A stretch of 64,000 bases of DNA, taken from contig NC_133117.1 of NCBI RefSeq assembly GCF_022965805.1, forward strand, positions 12,548,183 through 12,612,182, read 5' to 3'. Each line of letters begins with the position of its first letter. Position 1 is the stretch's first letter. This document shows positions 45,652 through 58,155 of the stretch, piece after piece. The notes under the pieces were generated by a model. The model was not told where the DNA came from. It saw only the letters and a program-made list of their open reading frames with translations, and did not search any database. Source of the stretch: Primulina eburnea. Its lineage: Eukaryota; Streptophyta; Magnoliopsida; Lamiales; Gesneriaceae. The position numbers and the translations under genes are program-made.

Positions 45652-48234
45652 TGTAAGATCCCAAAAATAATCAAATGAATTATTCTATAAAAAATAAAAT
45701 TTAGTTGTGTATATATATACACGTATATAATAACCCTAAAAATAAGGAAGAGGCAAAATATATAAGTATAATACAATAGATCTAGAAGATAAATCTGATA
45801 GAAATATCATCTCAAATTTTTTTTACTAGATTTAGTAAAGATTTTACCCATACCAATTCATGATTGCATCCTTCAGCAAGTTGCCATCGGCTGAGTATAA
45901 AAGGGAGGGGATGGGAAGGAAAAAAAATAAAGAAGCAAACCAAAACCATCTTAAATAATAATAAAATTTAAACTTAATAAATCGACTTTTCCTACCCATC
46001 TCTTCAGGTGTCTTCTTGTAAGGTAAATGTTCTTGTCCGACGTTAATATGTCTTCTTGGGTAGATAATATTTTCTGTGAAATATATGAACATATAATTTT
46101 TAGCTTCAGTGGGTGTATCTTGAAACCCAACTCTTGCATATTTTTCTAAATGTCTAAATTTTAAATAGATTTTTTATTGTTGTACAGTACTGTTATAAAT
46201 AAGTCAACTAATAGTATAATGAAAATGTTTTAGTTAAGATGTTTCCTATAATATATACTATATTAGTGCAATACTGTCAAATATATATACACCTTGATGG
46301 AGCATCTAGAAAAATAATATGAATAAAATTATTGGCTACTCTTGAATGCTATAAATTTATGACCCAACCTTAAAATGTTTTGGTAAGAAGACGACATAGG
46401 TACAAGGAGTTTACGAGAATGAACTTAAAATTTGTTAAATACAAATTTTAGTACCTTGCACAACATATTAAATGAATAGACAATAAAATTTAAGAATCTA
46501 TTTTGGACTCAATTTTCATGGATGTCAACACCTTTACTTAATAGTTCATTGTTTGAAGAAAGTTACAATTTAAAATCATTTAAGTTTTAAATGGTGAAAT
46601 TCTTGACAAAATCAAGAAGTTGTTTTGTATAAATTATCATTTTCATAATTTTAGTATATACGTTTTGAATAGGTATGTTAAATTAATTATGGTTATTAGA
46701 GTTCTTGAGTTAACTTTTCCAGACCTTAAATTAGTAAGGATTTTATGACGCAATATTACAATTTAATAATCTGTATAAGATGTTTCATACTTTTAGAGGA
46801 CCCTAAAATGAATGAAATTATCAAATAAAGCTTCCACATAATCTATGTTATTTGCTGAAAATATTAATTAAAATAAGGAAGGAGAAAGTGAGATAATATA
46901 GAACTTCAAATTTTATAGTAGAAAAATAAAAATACACACGGTTTACTTAATAAACAAATCATTGATAAATGTTATGTTATTTCCCAGCTTGACCTACTGT
47001 ATTTTTCATCTTGTCGTCGTTCTGAAAATAAAAGGTATGTTATTGTCGGGTAACATACAACAGGTATTTGTAAAGTTTGATATTTGTTGAATGTGAATTA
47101 CATGACATTGAATTGTTACGTGGATTATTTGTGACATTACATAACATCGATGCATTAAAACAAAACGTATTTTACACACATGTATTTTCTATATATGTAG
47201 CATCGATGCATAACATAACATTGCATTGCATATTGTGCCTCGATTTCAGTGTTTACTTCTTTCGATATTGTATTTGGATTCGAGGGGATTATCGGGATGG
47301 TATAGAGCTGCGATTAGCCAGAGAGATGTTGTAGGCCGATAAGGCGTAGTACGTCTGTAATCCTTGGTGAGCTGCTCGGCACACGGTAGTAGACTGGGGA
47401 GGAGTGGTCGCTATGGTAGTGTAGCCGAGCCTTGCCTGTAGCTCGATCTGTTATGCGCTGCATTTACTGGTTGTGCAGCTTCCAATATACTGATTTCCCG
47501 TGCATGTGTACATACCCCTTATCATGCACTGCATCCATGTATCATTCGTTACAATTCATGTTGTTTTTATTTCGGTATTTTCATACTGGGCTATTGCTTA
47601 CCCCTCAGGGGCGATTATCTTCCGTGTGTGGTTGATAATTAGGGCAACATGACATCCATCGTACTTCTCAGTGAGGAGCAGTATGAGGAAAACACTTATA
47701 CTATCATGTTCATATATGGAGCATTAGAACTAGTAGAGGAGATCTTTAATGATTTCCCTGGGTTGATGTTGGTGATGGGGACAGACCCCAGTTTATCATA
47801 CTCTCAGTAAGGGTGACTTGGTCAGTATACGTGCCGATTCAGATGCTGTGAGGGAGGGGCTAAAATAAAGATGCATAAATATATATATAATTAGTCTCGG
47901 TATATTTTGTTATGTAATATTTATCCAAGCACTAATATGTAAAATGGTATGATGTTGAACTAATCCCGGATGATATGCGTTTTGGTTAAAGACAAATATT
48001 AACAATATAAATATTTATATGAATTTAGTAATTAAACATGTTAATTGCAGTGTCTCAACTAATAATTATACGTATTATACTTTTATACTATATAATACCG
48101 AATATCTTTTGCAACGAACTGTTTGGGCCCGCGTTGACATTAAATTTTAAAATTCCATTCTCCGCCGCAGAGCGAAAACGGTAATTAGATAAAATAATGC
48201 ATGATAATTACTGTTGAGAATCGAGGGACCTACA
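45652..48234 (+). repeat. Chromovirus 3' LTR
   Basis: 2,583 bp, with TATAAAAG at 45896-45903, ending CCTACA. Matches 38292-41026 throughout with many substitutions and small indels. Confidence 0.92.
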
Positions 48235-48239
48235 CTAAT

Positions 48240-48998
48240 AAACTGAATATAGAAGTAAATTCACACTAGCTCTAAGATCAAGCGAGGATTTTTTAATCTT
48301 TTGTTCTCAAATAATACATGAAATAGGATGACAATCAGGTTCTTTGTATTTCAAAGTATTATTTTTTTGAATGATTGCACTGATTTCTTCGGCTAAAAAT
48401 GCTTTCTTTTCACATTCAATTTTATTTTCACAATGCACAAGTCTTTCAAAAATTTATATGATGGTACTTGCTTTATTGCATCTAATAAATTAACAGATTT
48501 TACCTTTTGGAGTTGATTTATCATCATCTTCACAATGTTCCAGAATTAATTTTTCCACTTCCTTACCACTGCGGAGGGTAATAACAGATTTTACCTGATC
48601 CATCGGTTGAGTTCCAGAAATTCCAGTTTGTGAATGATGATCCTTGGTAATAGAATATGGTTTGGGAAGGAAATTTACCTATTTTTCATGAACATTAAGT
48701 GCATAGGCAAATTTAGCAAGAGTATCTTTCAAATCTGTCATTGATTGAGAATTTTGAGTATTGATAGACTCTTTCTTTGAAATGAAAGAATTCAATGTAT
48801 CGTCCAAATTCTTTTTAGGTGGAGGAACATAAGGTGCATAATTTTGAAAATTTTGTTGATTTTGGAAATGTGGTTTTGAAAATTGTGCAACATTATCATT
48901 CCTCTAACTAAAATTTAGATGATTTCGTCAACCTGGATTGTAACTTTGAGAATATGGTTCAAAATTTGGCCTTTTGAAATTGTTCAAAACATTGGCTT
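48240..48998 (-). pseudogene. Athila B gag-protease linker fragment
   Basis: The minus strand matches 19170-20070 of element A, from the protease active-site region back to the gag knuckle region, with several deletions (for example near 48490) and stops. It ends abruptly where Sirevirus M begins. Confidence 0.75.
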
Positions 48999-50010
48999 TG
49001 TTGAGGATCGAAGTTGAGTTTAGAGGGGGGGGGGGGTGAATAAACTCTACTCGTTTTCGTTCTGATGAGGTACTAAATCCTGTTAAGGATAGTAGTTGAT
49101 CTTGTGCAAATACTTTCACCTGATTACAGTAGAACGTGCGGAAACAATCTGATGAAGTAGTTGGAAAAACAATAAAGCAGTAGATAGCAGTTGTTTATGG
49201 AAGTTCGAAGATAAACTCTTCTACATCTCCCCTTCTTCTGTTTCCAGAAGGTATAACTAAAAGACTTTGGATATTACAGTACAACACTTGTACACACCCA
49301 CTTCAGAAGGACTTACACCTCAGCCTACTGAAACTCTTAGTTTCTCAACTCACAAAAATGCGAAACACAAAGTTCTGAAAAGACTCTTTTCAGATTACAG
49401 ACTCTTCTGATAAAATATTAGTGCAGTAAAGATCGTGAAGAGTGTAAGAATTAGTAGCACAAGATGATCTACAAAAGATCAGATATAAGCTATGAAGCGT
49501 GTGCTACTTTTCTTTGTGTTGAACTTTTAAAATGCTCAAGGAAAACTGATATTCGTTTGATAAGAGAGTAGCTTTGTTCCTTGAAAATGATATTATGCGA
49601 AGTGTCGTATCGAACAAGGATTTGATCCAAGTATATATAATCGACTGAGTTCAACGTTCACAATCAGAGAAGTCTTCAGATAACTGATACAATCAGCTTT
49701 ATTACCGAAAAAGGTTCCTGCAGAAAAGCTAGAAAACAATCAGTCTTGTTTTATACTTAATTGGGTAATATGCATTAAATGACTCCGTATAGTATTTAAT
49801 GCTGCAATTAATACTAGTACTAGGAACTCTTTAACGGTAACAATTAAGATAGCAACGTTAGAAAACGTTCTCTACTGGTTTGTATTGTTATCCCTTTTCT
49901 ACTGGTTTAGTTTTACTAGAGCAGCAGCTACTGATAAGCTATTCTGTTGTTCTGGTCTGCTGGTCTACTGGTTTTAGTTATCATCGCCACAATAAAATTC
50001 ATGTCTAACA
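48999..50010 (-). repeat. Sirevirus M 3' LTR
   Basis: A 1,012-bp LTR that reads on the minus strand TGTTAGACATG...CGATCCTCAACA, parallel to the P LTR end CGATCCTAACA. A 12-G run at 49025-49036 lies near its end. TATATATA on the minus strand at 49632-49639 is a likely TATA box. Repeated CTACTGGTTT words fill the U3 (49870-49980). Confidence 0.88.
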
Positions 50011-50022
50011 ATTTCCCCCTTT
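50011..50022 (-). other. Sirevirus M polypurine tract
   Basis: The minus strand reads AAAGGGGGAAAT adjoining the LTR. A second tract, AAAAAGGGGGAA, lies at about 50248-50259, inside the extra ORF, again preceded by a GGCATCA-like word. Confidence 0.85.
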
Positions 50023-50121
50023 GTGGTGATGCCAAAACCTAAACAGTAGAAAGTCGTTAAGTAAAACAGATAATCATTTAAACAAACGGATAATGTTAAT
50101 AACGCATTATAAGTAAACAAA

Positions 50122-52929
50122 TCAATCGGTTCCAATGTCCCTGTAAATGATTTCTTCATTTTGAGGTTCTTGATCTCTTTTGTTAGAAGGTTCAGCATCA
50201 TCTTCTCTTTGCCTAACTCCTGCTTGATCTCCTCTATCTCCTCTATATTCCCCCTTTTTGGCATCAGCGGCCACCACATGGGTAAAGAGATCATTAAGTC
50301 TGCCGGAAATATTTTGAATGCCATCGGTTAGCATCTCCAGATACGGGGTCTGAGAAGAGATGCGATTATCTAAGGCATTGATAGATTGATTTTGAGAGTC
50401 AATCTTGGCATCCAAAAGTTCCACATAAGTAGACAGTGATCGAAAGATATCATCATGCTCAGTAATTCGAGTGAGTATATCATTTTGAGCAAGCATGATG
50501 GCGTTGTGAGTCCTTGATACAGCTGATCTGAAAACGGAGGCTTCAGCATACATCTTGTTCGAGGTCTCCTTAGTGAGATAGATGTATTTCCCCATTCGCT
50601 CTCGGAAAGATTTAGCACCACTGAATTCCGCAAGGTTTTCACAAGACATACGTTTTACTAAATCAGATATGTTGTTGAGGTCAGTTTGTAGACACTGAAT
50701 CTGATGTTCGAGGTTGAATGCATCTGATTCCGGGGAAGGGGTTCGTTCAAGAATGCGTTGTTTGATCTCAGAAAGACGAGAATTCGTCGCAGTCAAAACA
50801 GGGAGGGAGACAGTCAACGCAGTAGAAACAGGAGGAGCATCTATTAATGCAGTAGAAGGAGCAGGGTCTGCTGTGCTTTCTGCTGGAAGTGCAGAAACAG
50901 TAGGCTCAACAGCAACCAGAGGAAGAGTAGTATCTTCAGTAGGAATGGCCAAGTCAGAGGCCAAAGCTTCTTCCATAGGTACAGTAGCAGCCTGTGAAAC
51001 TGAAGATGCTTCAATAGAAGGTGCAGAAGGCTATTCCAGAAGAACGTTCATTTCTGCTTGATGTGCAGCAGAAAAAAACTCTAAGTTTGGCAGTAAAGAA
51101 GTAGTATCTGGTTCTGCTACTTGTTGCCCTGGGGTAGGAGACCCAGAAGCCGGCAATTCCAAAGTGGTAGAGACAGTAGGGACAATCGATTCAATGACTT
51201 CCTCAACTGAAGCCAGTTCATGCACAAACAATAGTGATGAGGACTGAATGGGCCTAGTCGGAGATGCAGGAGTACTAAGAACAGCAGCCTTTGGGGAGGC
51301 TGTAGTCCTTTCCTCAACTGTCTGATTCTGCTGAAAGATCGGGACAAGGCCAACATGATAAACAGTAGGCTCTCCAAAGCCTTGTTCTTGAGCAAGAAGT
51401 TGCTCACTCATCTGCTTTAATCTGTCAGATAGAATCAAAATAACATTTTGATCCTGAACAGCAGTAGGAACGGCAGGATCAAAATTCGATTGAAGAACTT
51501 TCAGAACTGATTCTAATTTCTGACATTTTAGCTGATCGAGGATGAAGTTCCTTCTGCGCAAGGCCTCGATGACATTCTCTGTTTTTGCCAGCTGAAAAGT
51601 CCTCCTTTCTGCATTCATCATCTTGCTGTAATTCCCTTTTGTTTTGAAGTAGTCAAAAGAATGGAACAGTCGGACAGTATGCCATTCATCAAAGAATTTT
51701 ATGTCATCGTTTGCAGAGGTCTCAATCTCTGCTAGATGAAGATCAACGCCGGTAGTGACAGTGGTCTTGTGACCAAAAGTAGGTGGTTCTTCAACCATTT
51801 TCCCTTTGCCTTTGTCAGTAGATGAAATGGGCGCAATAGGTCGGAAAGCAGAAGACCCGCTTTCTGGTTCCCGAATAACGATTCCAAATGATGGCTTAAA
51901 AGCAGTAGCAGAAGAAAGTGCTGAGATGGATGCAGTAGCGAGTGCAGTCGAAGAAACAGTCGATCGAGCAGAAGGAACCGCTTCTGGAAAGACCTGTCGA
52001 ATAGGTACTTTCTCAATCTCAGACAGTGCTGCTGTCTTTTTCATCTTGAGAATGGTGCACGGTTTCTTCTTGGCTGGGGTCGGTACTGTTGGTCGAACAG
52101 CAGCAGCAGATTCTTCTGATGCTGTTTTATCGGAATCCGTCGAAATAATCAATCGTTTCTTCGAAATTTTCTTGTGAGGTTTGGGAGCCTCAGAAGCAGT
52201 TTCCCCAATTTCTTTTTTCATCGCAACAAACTCCGCCGCTGTTGGCTTAGGCCTTAGAGCCAATACATTTGCTGCATCAATCATGGTAACGGAAGAAGCA
52301 TCGAGATCACTGGTAGATGCCAAACCAGCATCCTTGAGCAAAACACTGATCTGAACCGCGAAACCAGAACTCTTCCGAATAACCATATCCTTCATAATTC
52401 TGAAAATAAAATGACTCCAATCCACCTTAATCCCCTTGGTGATGGCAGTCATGACCTGAAATTTCTCCTTCGTCAACTTGTCGAAGGTGCCAGCCTTGAT
52501 CAAAATAGCTTTTGCTACAATATCGGCCAGAATCTGATACTCTATTTTGAGCAATTTCTTGTGGCAGGAAGGAGACACTTCTTCTCCAGATGCGGAGAAA
52601 GAGCTGAGAGCAACAGACATATCTGTCTTGGAAATATCAGAGAGTTCAGAAATACCCGAAAGTGGAAGGAGGAAGGTTGCTCCAAGGTGTGCGGCATCAA
52701 TGGAGATAGAAGCATCTCCTTGGGTATGAACAATCCTTCCTTCATGCACTGTAGCTTTGGCGTAAAATTCCAGGAGAGCATTTTTGTAGATAACTGCTGG
52801 TGCTTCCAGGAATTTCCGGAGTCCTGATTTCTCAATATCCTGAAATATTTTCAAGAGATTCTCATCCTTGATGGTGAGAACGGAAGCAAAGTTAACCTGA
52901 TAAGCGTTAAGAGTATATGCTCCAGCCAT
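50122..52929 (-). pseudogene. Sirevirus M extra ORF, 935 codons with one amber codon
   Basis: Minus-strand frame from the ATG at 52929 (MAGAYTLNAYQVNFASVL) to 50122. It is interrupted only by TAG at 51031-51033 (codon 633); both halves are in the same phase. The N-terminal 200 residues contain LRKFLEAPAVIYKNALLEFY and HEGRIVHTQGDASISIDAAH, a pattern I associate with long proteins encoded beside retrotransposons in asterids. The centre is Ser/Ala/Pro/Thr-rich low complexity with basic patches (KKRLIISTDSDKT). The last third is predicted coiled coil (NRISSQTPYLEMLTDGIQNI). No signal peptide or membrane helix is seen. In sense with pol and downstream of it, the slot used by extra ORFs in Sireviruses. 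Function is unknown. It may still give a 632-residue product. Confidence 0.72.
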
Positions 52930-53183
52930 TTCTGTATGCAGATGAGATCAGAAAAATTTGCAGTAGTTAGTTATGATATAGAGAAAGCAGTAGCTGAATA
53001 GCGATAGTTATGAAACAGTAAAGGTGAAAATGTGAAATATGAAATAGATATACAGCCGTCAAATAAACATAAAGACACGTGTCAGTATGTTCTTTGTTGA
53101 GTGTTTGAAAAGTTTTGCAGAAACTGTCAGAAAGACGAATGATTTTAAAATTTTTGAAAAAGAGCGGGCTGTCCAGACGATTA
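52930..53183 (-). promoter_or_regulatory. Leader between M pol and the extra ORF
   Basis: About 250 bp of T/C-rich minus-strand DNA directly before the ATG at 52929, with a TGTATATCTATTTC word near 53045 that could act as a TATA region. No palindrome array like that of S1 is visible. The promoter role is inferred from the S1 parallel. Confidence 0.3.
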
Positions 53184-56100
53184 CTAAAAGAAATCAAAAA
53201 AAGGATTTGTCATTTTATGATAACGTCTGATGTCTATGTGCTTCGTTCTGGAATGAAGTACTGGATTTTGTGTGATTGCAATTGCACTGGTATTGTCACA
53301 GAATATAGGTGATTCGGAGGCTTGAATCCCATAGTCTCTTAACTGTTGTTGAATCCACAGTATCTGAGAGCAGCAGCTTCCAGCAGCCATATATTCTGCT
53401 TCTACAGTAGATGTGGCTATAGAAGTCTGTTTCTTGCTAAACCAGGATATCAGCCTATCACCAAGAAATTGACAAAAACCACTGGTGCTTTTTCGGTCTA
53501 GTTTGCAACCTGCATAATCAGCATCTGAATATCCAATAAGATTTAACGATGAATCATTGGGATACCATAAGCCGACGTTTTGATTTCCTTTTAAGTACTT
53601 CAAAATACGTTTAGCAGCAATATAATGAGATTGTTTGGGGTTAGATTGAAAACGAGCACAAATGCAAACAGCAAACATGATATCTAGTCTACTGGCAGTT
53701 AAATATAATAAAGAACCAATAAGACCTTGATACTGAGTTACCTCTGCTGGAATACCAATTTCATCTTTATCAAGCTTAATAGATGAGTTCATTGGAGTAG
53801 AAGCAGCAAGCATGCTTCCATTCCAAACTTTTTCAGAAGCTCCTTGGTGTACTTGGCTTGATTTATAAAGATTCCAGTCTCTGATTGCTTAATTTGTAAT
53901 CCTAGGAAGAATGTTAATTCTCCCATCATACTCATTTCAAATTTATCCTGCATCAATTTTCCAAACTTTGCACATAATTTGGGGTTAGTTGACTCAAAAA
54001 TAATATCATCAACATAGATCTGTACTAAAAGAATGTGCTTATTTTTGACTAAAGTAAATAAAGTTTTATCTACTGCTCCGATGGTAAAATCATGATCACT
54101 AAGAAATTGTGATAGAGTGTCATACCAAGCTCTAGGTGCCTGTTTTAGACCATATAGAGCTTTGTGTAATTTAAATACATGATGCGGAGAGAAATGATCG
54201 ATAAAACCTGGAGGTTGTTCGACGTATACTTCTTCTTGTAAAAGACCATTTAGAAAAGCACTTTTCACATCCATTTGATATACTTTGAAATTCTTGAAAG
54301 CAGCAAATGCTAAGAATATTCTGATTGCTTCGAGCCTTGCTACTGGTGCATAAGTCTTATCAAAGTCTATGCCTTCTTCTTGTCTGAAGCCTTGAGCTAC
54401 CAATCTAGCTTTATTTCTCACCATTGTGCCTTCTTCATTGAGTTTGTTTCTGAATACCCACCGAGTTCCAATGACAGCTTGATGAGATGGTCTAGGTACT
54501 AGAAACCAAACTTCATTACGTTTGCATGGTTTCAATCCAACTAGGATCCAGAAGAGCTTCTTCAATCTTCTTTGGTTCATCCTGAGATATAAAAGCAGCA
54601 TGTATGTATTCATTAAGCATTTGCCTTCTGGTTCTCAACGGCGCTGCTGGATTACCAATAACCAATGATGGAGGATGAGATTTTCTCCAGATAAACGGAT
54701 TTGAATGGACATCTTCCTGATTTAATATGTTAAGATTGTCTTCTACAGAACCAGTAGTAGGTTCTTGAGCATCTTCTGTTGGTATTGGTAGATCCAGAGT
54801 CTGTACTTCTGGTTCCACTATTGGAATGTCTGGTTCTGGATTTTGAAGATCCTTGGTATTTGCTTCTACATCATCTTCACTGTCGATTTCCAAGTGAATA
54901 CTGTCTAACCTGTTACTTAAATCAGATATGTTAGAAATTTCAGCACTGCTGTCTTCATCGAAGACAACATGAATTGATTCTTCAACATTAAGAGTTCTAT
55001 TGTTGAAGATTCTAAAGGCTCTGCTTACAGCAGAGTAACCAAGAAATATTCCAGCATCTGATTTTGAGTCAAATGCTGTCAAATGATTTTTGCCATTATT
55101 TAGTACAAAACATTTGCAACCAAACACATGAAAATAAGATACATTGGGCTTCTTCCCTTTCCATATTTCATACGGAGTCTGGTTGTGTCTTTTGTTGACC
55201 ATAGATCTGTTTTGCGTGTAACAAGCAGTATTGATAGCTTCAGCCCAGAAGCGCTGAGAAATGTCTGCATCTGCTAGCATTGTTCTAGCTGCTTCTTTTA
55301 GAGTTCTATTTCTTCTCTCAGCCACTCCGTTTTGTTGAGGAGTTCTGGCAGCTGAATATTCATGATGAATCCCCTGCTCATTCAAATATAACTCAAGATA
55401 CTTGTTAGTGAATTCAGTGCCCCGATCACTTCTGATTTTAATGATGGTAGAAGATTTTTCATTTTGAATCCTTTTCAGAAGCTTGATCAAGAGACTACTG
55501 GTTTGATCTTTTCCTGCGAGAAAGATTACCCAAGTGAATCTAGAAAAATCATCAATAACAACAAGAGTATATTTCATTCCCCCTAAGCTCATGATGGGGA
55601 TAGGACCAAATAGATCCATATGCAGTAGTTCCAGACATCTTGAAGTTGATTTGCTATCTTTGGTCTTGAAGCTGGATCTTATCTGTTTCCCAAGCTGACA
55701 AGCAGAACAAATGTGATTTTTAATGAAATTAATGTCAGGTAATCCATCAACTATATTCTGCTTCTTGAGATAATTGATGGACTTAAAATTCAGATGATTC
55801 AGTTTCTTGTGCCATAGCCAGTGTTTATTGCTAAGAGAAGCAACTAAGCATGTAGGAGTATTGACATGATTTGAGTTCCAAGAGACTCTGTAAGTGTTGC
55901 CTTCTCTTTTTCCTGTTAACACAGTAGTTCAAGCAAAATCTCTAACTATACATGAATGCTTTTGAAAAGCCACAGAATACCCATTATCACATAGTTGGCT
56001 AATGCTGATAAGATTGTAACAAAGATTGTCAACTAATAACACATCATTAATAGTTATATTACCATGGATAATCTTACCCTTACCCATGGTTTTACCTTTT

Positions 56101-56252
56101 GAGTTGTCTCCAAAAGTTATCTTTGGTCCAGTACAGCTTACTATCTCGGAAAGTAGATTTCTTTGTCCAGTCATGTGTCTGGAACAACCACTGTCCAGAT
56201 ACCATGTAGAGTTACTGATTTCTGCTTCCTTCTGCTGTTCCTGCAAACACAA
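53184..56252 (-). pseudogene. pol: Sirevirus M pol: protease, integrase, RT, RNase H (broken)
   Basis: Minus strand. Protease D-S-G ([12 protein letters not shown]), with the aspartate codon at 56193-56195, intact. TGA near 55929 precedes LTGKREGNTY. Integrase has an HHCC finger (HKKLNHLNFK...CSACQLGKQ) and catalytic motifs in [17 protein letters not shown] and NGVAERRNR. At about 54560 a short deletion after SWIETMQ, with frame change, joins to [12 protein letters not shown] motif A ([10 protein letters not shown]) and YVDD (54016-54005) are present. A one-base deletion near 53807 follows KKFGMEAC. RNase H runs to KHIDIR and then breaks off: the last 40 or so residues expected, to FTKPL, are missing. 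At least four lesions. Confidence 0.9.
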
Positions 56253-56476
56253 ATTTTAGTAACTGGTACCCAAATCTATTTGGGTCCAAGCCTTATCAGT
56301 CCTTTGGGAACCCACATTTGTACAATTCTTGGTGACTTTGTACTTCGGGTATCCAAAGATGTGTGTGCAACAGAAGGTCTGTTATTTCTAACAGTATGCA
56401 TACCAAAATGTTGTTCTTCCCTTCTGTTTCTGTTTTCCAGTCTGTATCTCTTCTGACCAGGTTTAGAATTGTAGTA

Positions 56477-58155
56477 CTAGTAGTTTTTAACCTTCATAGG
56501 ATGTTGTCTTCCAGATTTGAATTCTTTTCTGAATCTAGAACTCTGGTCAACTTTTTCCTTAGGTTTAACGTAACCCAGACCATAGTGCATTCTTCTGTTC
56601 GTCAGATTTACATTCCTTTCAACTGAAGCAGCAGGTAATTCTGGTTCCTGTACCACACTGGATTTCACAAAGTGAATGTATTTCCCTTTGCACATATCCA
56701 GTGTTGGCTTAGTATTCGTTTCAGAAGTGCCTTCATTATTACAAAAACCGAGACCACACCTATCTCCTGACTGTTTTTGTAATTCTTGCATATTTTCCAA
56801 TGAAACAGAAGACTTGTTCCAAGCATTTACCAGTAGCGACAACTTCTGGTTCTCAGAAAGCACTTTCTGGTAATCTGCTTTGGCTCTTTCATTCTCAGTT
56901 ATTAATTTACTCATCTTAACTTGTAAATCATTGCAGCTGTCTACTTGCAAGCAAGTTAACTTACTGTTCTGATTCTTTAAGTTCTGATTTTCAATCTTAA
57001 CTTCTTCAAATGATTGAGAAAGTCTGGAATACTCTTTTACCATTTCATGCAGTGCATCAATCAAGTCATTTCGTGTAAATTCATTAGAGTCAAAATCAAA
57101 TACCTCTCCAGATGTCGAGGTTGAGTCATTGTCTGTCATTAGACATTTGACTTCTTCTGCATCACTGTCACTGGAATGACTTTCTGAGTCAGATGACTCA
57201 GAACTAGAGTCCGCCCACTTAGATTTGCTTTCTTCGGCAATCATCGCTTTTCGATCTCTTCTGGACTTTTTGTCATTCCTCTTGTAATCCTTTCTCTTTT
57301 GATCATCATTCTTTGGTTTAGGACAATCAGCAATGAAGTGACCTATCTTTCCACAGTTGAAGCATCCCATATCACCAGATGGTGAATCTTTCTTGAAGTT
57401 GCGATTGGGACCTTGATAGGTTCGATGGTTCTTCTTCATGAACCTGGAGAATTTCTTTACAAATAAGGACATAGCATCACTACTGATTTGTTCAGCAGTC
57501 TTCTCCATTGTATTGTCAATGATCACGGCAGGTAATGCCTGAGGTACAACTGCAGCAGCAGTAGAAGAGGTAGAGGCAGTAGCAGTAAAAGCAGTAGCAG
57601 TAGCAGCAAGAGCCTTGGTGGGTAAGTTTGAAGGCTCTTCTCCACTTCTCACTTCCAATTCGAACTCGTAGGCCTTTAGACCTGCAAATAAGTCGTGCAG
57701 TTCCAATTTGTTCAAATCTTTGGATACTCTCATAGCCATTGTTTTAACATCCCATTCTCTGGGTAAGGCTCTCATCACCTTGAGGGCTATTTCTCTGTTG
57801 CTATGCTCTTTACCCAGAGCAGCTAGCTCATTGACCAAGCTACTGAATCTTTCATCAAACTCATTTAGAGTTTCACCAGCTCTCATTTTCAGATTTTCAA
57901 ACTTCTGCATTGCTACAGACAGTTTATTTTATTTCGTTTGCTCATTTCCTTCACATATCTGGATGAGCTTTTCCCAAATATCCTTTGCAGTAGAACACAT
58001 TTTTATCTTGTTGAAAGTGTTCTTGTCGAGAGTTTTATACAATATATCCTTCGCCACATTATCAAGATTGGCCTTTTTCTTATCTTCACTGGTCCATTCA
58101 CTTCTTGATTTTTCGACCATATGTGGTGCACCGTCAGTAACAGCAACAACTGTGT
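56477..58155 (-). pseudogene. gag: Sirevirus M gag, cut by element P
   Basis: The minus-strand frame enters at 58155 in the codons matching NTAVAITEGAPH of the P gag (about residue 46). TAA near 57929, where P has GAA, interrupts it. It then runs 477 codons to 56477. Capsid segments include EIALKVMRALPREWDVKTMA and a CCHC knuckle, CFNCGKIGHFIADC, near 57364-57323. Ser/Asp-rich and coiled-coil stretches follow. Pol is in another frame. The N-terminal 45 residues lie beyond P. Confidence 0.88.

Larger units (their letters stand above)
38292..48234 (+). mobile_element. Tekay-type chromovirus (Gypsy) inserted in Athila B protease
   Basis: A 9,943-bp plus-strand element: LTR 38292-41026, tRNA-Met primer site, gag with two zinc knuckles, protease, RT, RNase H, integrase with C-terminal chromodomain, purine tract, LTR 45652-48234. 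LTR ends are TGTAAGATCCC and CCACA/CCTACA. Flanks TTAAT (38287-38291) and CTAAT (48235-48239) are a target duplication with one change. Joining the flanks restores the Athila sequence seen at 19170. The LTRs differ by roughly 5-6% in the parts I compared, so it is older than S1. Confidence 0.93.
34780..48998 (-). mobile_element. Athila-type Gypsy element B (split by a chromovirus, cut by Sirevirus M)
   Basis: Minus-strand pol in order protease, RT, RNase H, integrase (Gypsy order) from 38286 to 34935. The upstream protease/gag linker is displaced to 48998-48240 by the chromovirus. Its own 5' part (most of gag, primer site, 5' LTR) lies to the right of Sirevirus M, outside the window. About 93% similar to element A where both survive. 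Confidence 0.8.
48999..58152 (-). mobile_element. Sirevirus-type Copia element M, split by Sirevirus P
   Basis: Minus-strand order from right to left: gag (cut at 58152 by element P), pol, leader, a long extra ORF, purine tract, 3' LTR (50010-48999). Its 5' LTR, primer site and gag start must lie beyond P, outside the window. It inserted into Athila B; the flank GGCTT (48994-48998) should recur on its far side. Confidence 0.88.

Noticed and set aside
51806..52177. Plus-strand ORFs opposite the M extra ORF (also 50714-51061 and 52411-52827)
   Set aside because: They mirror the low-complexity coding strand, have no recognisable domain, and overlap a longer frame with a conserved N-terminus.
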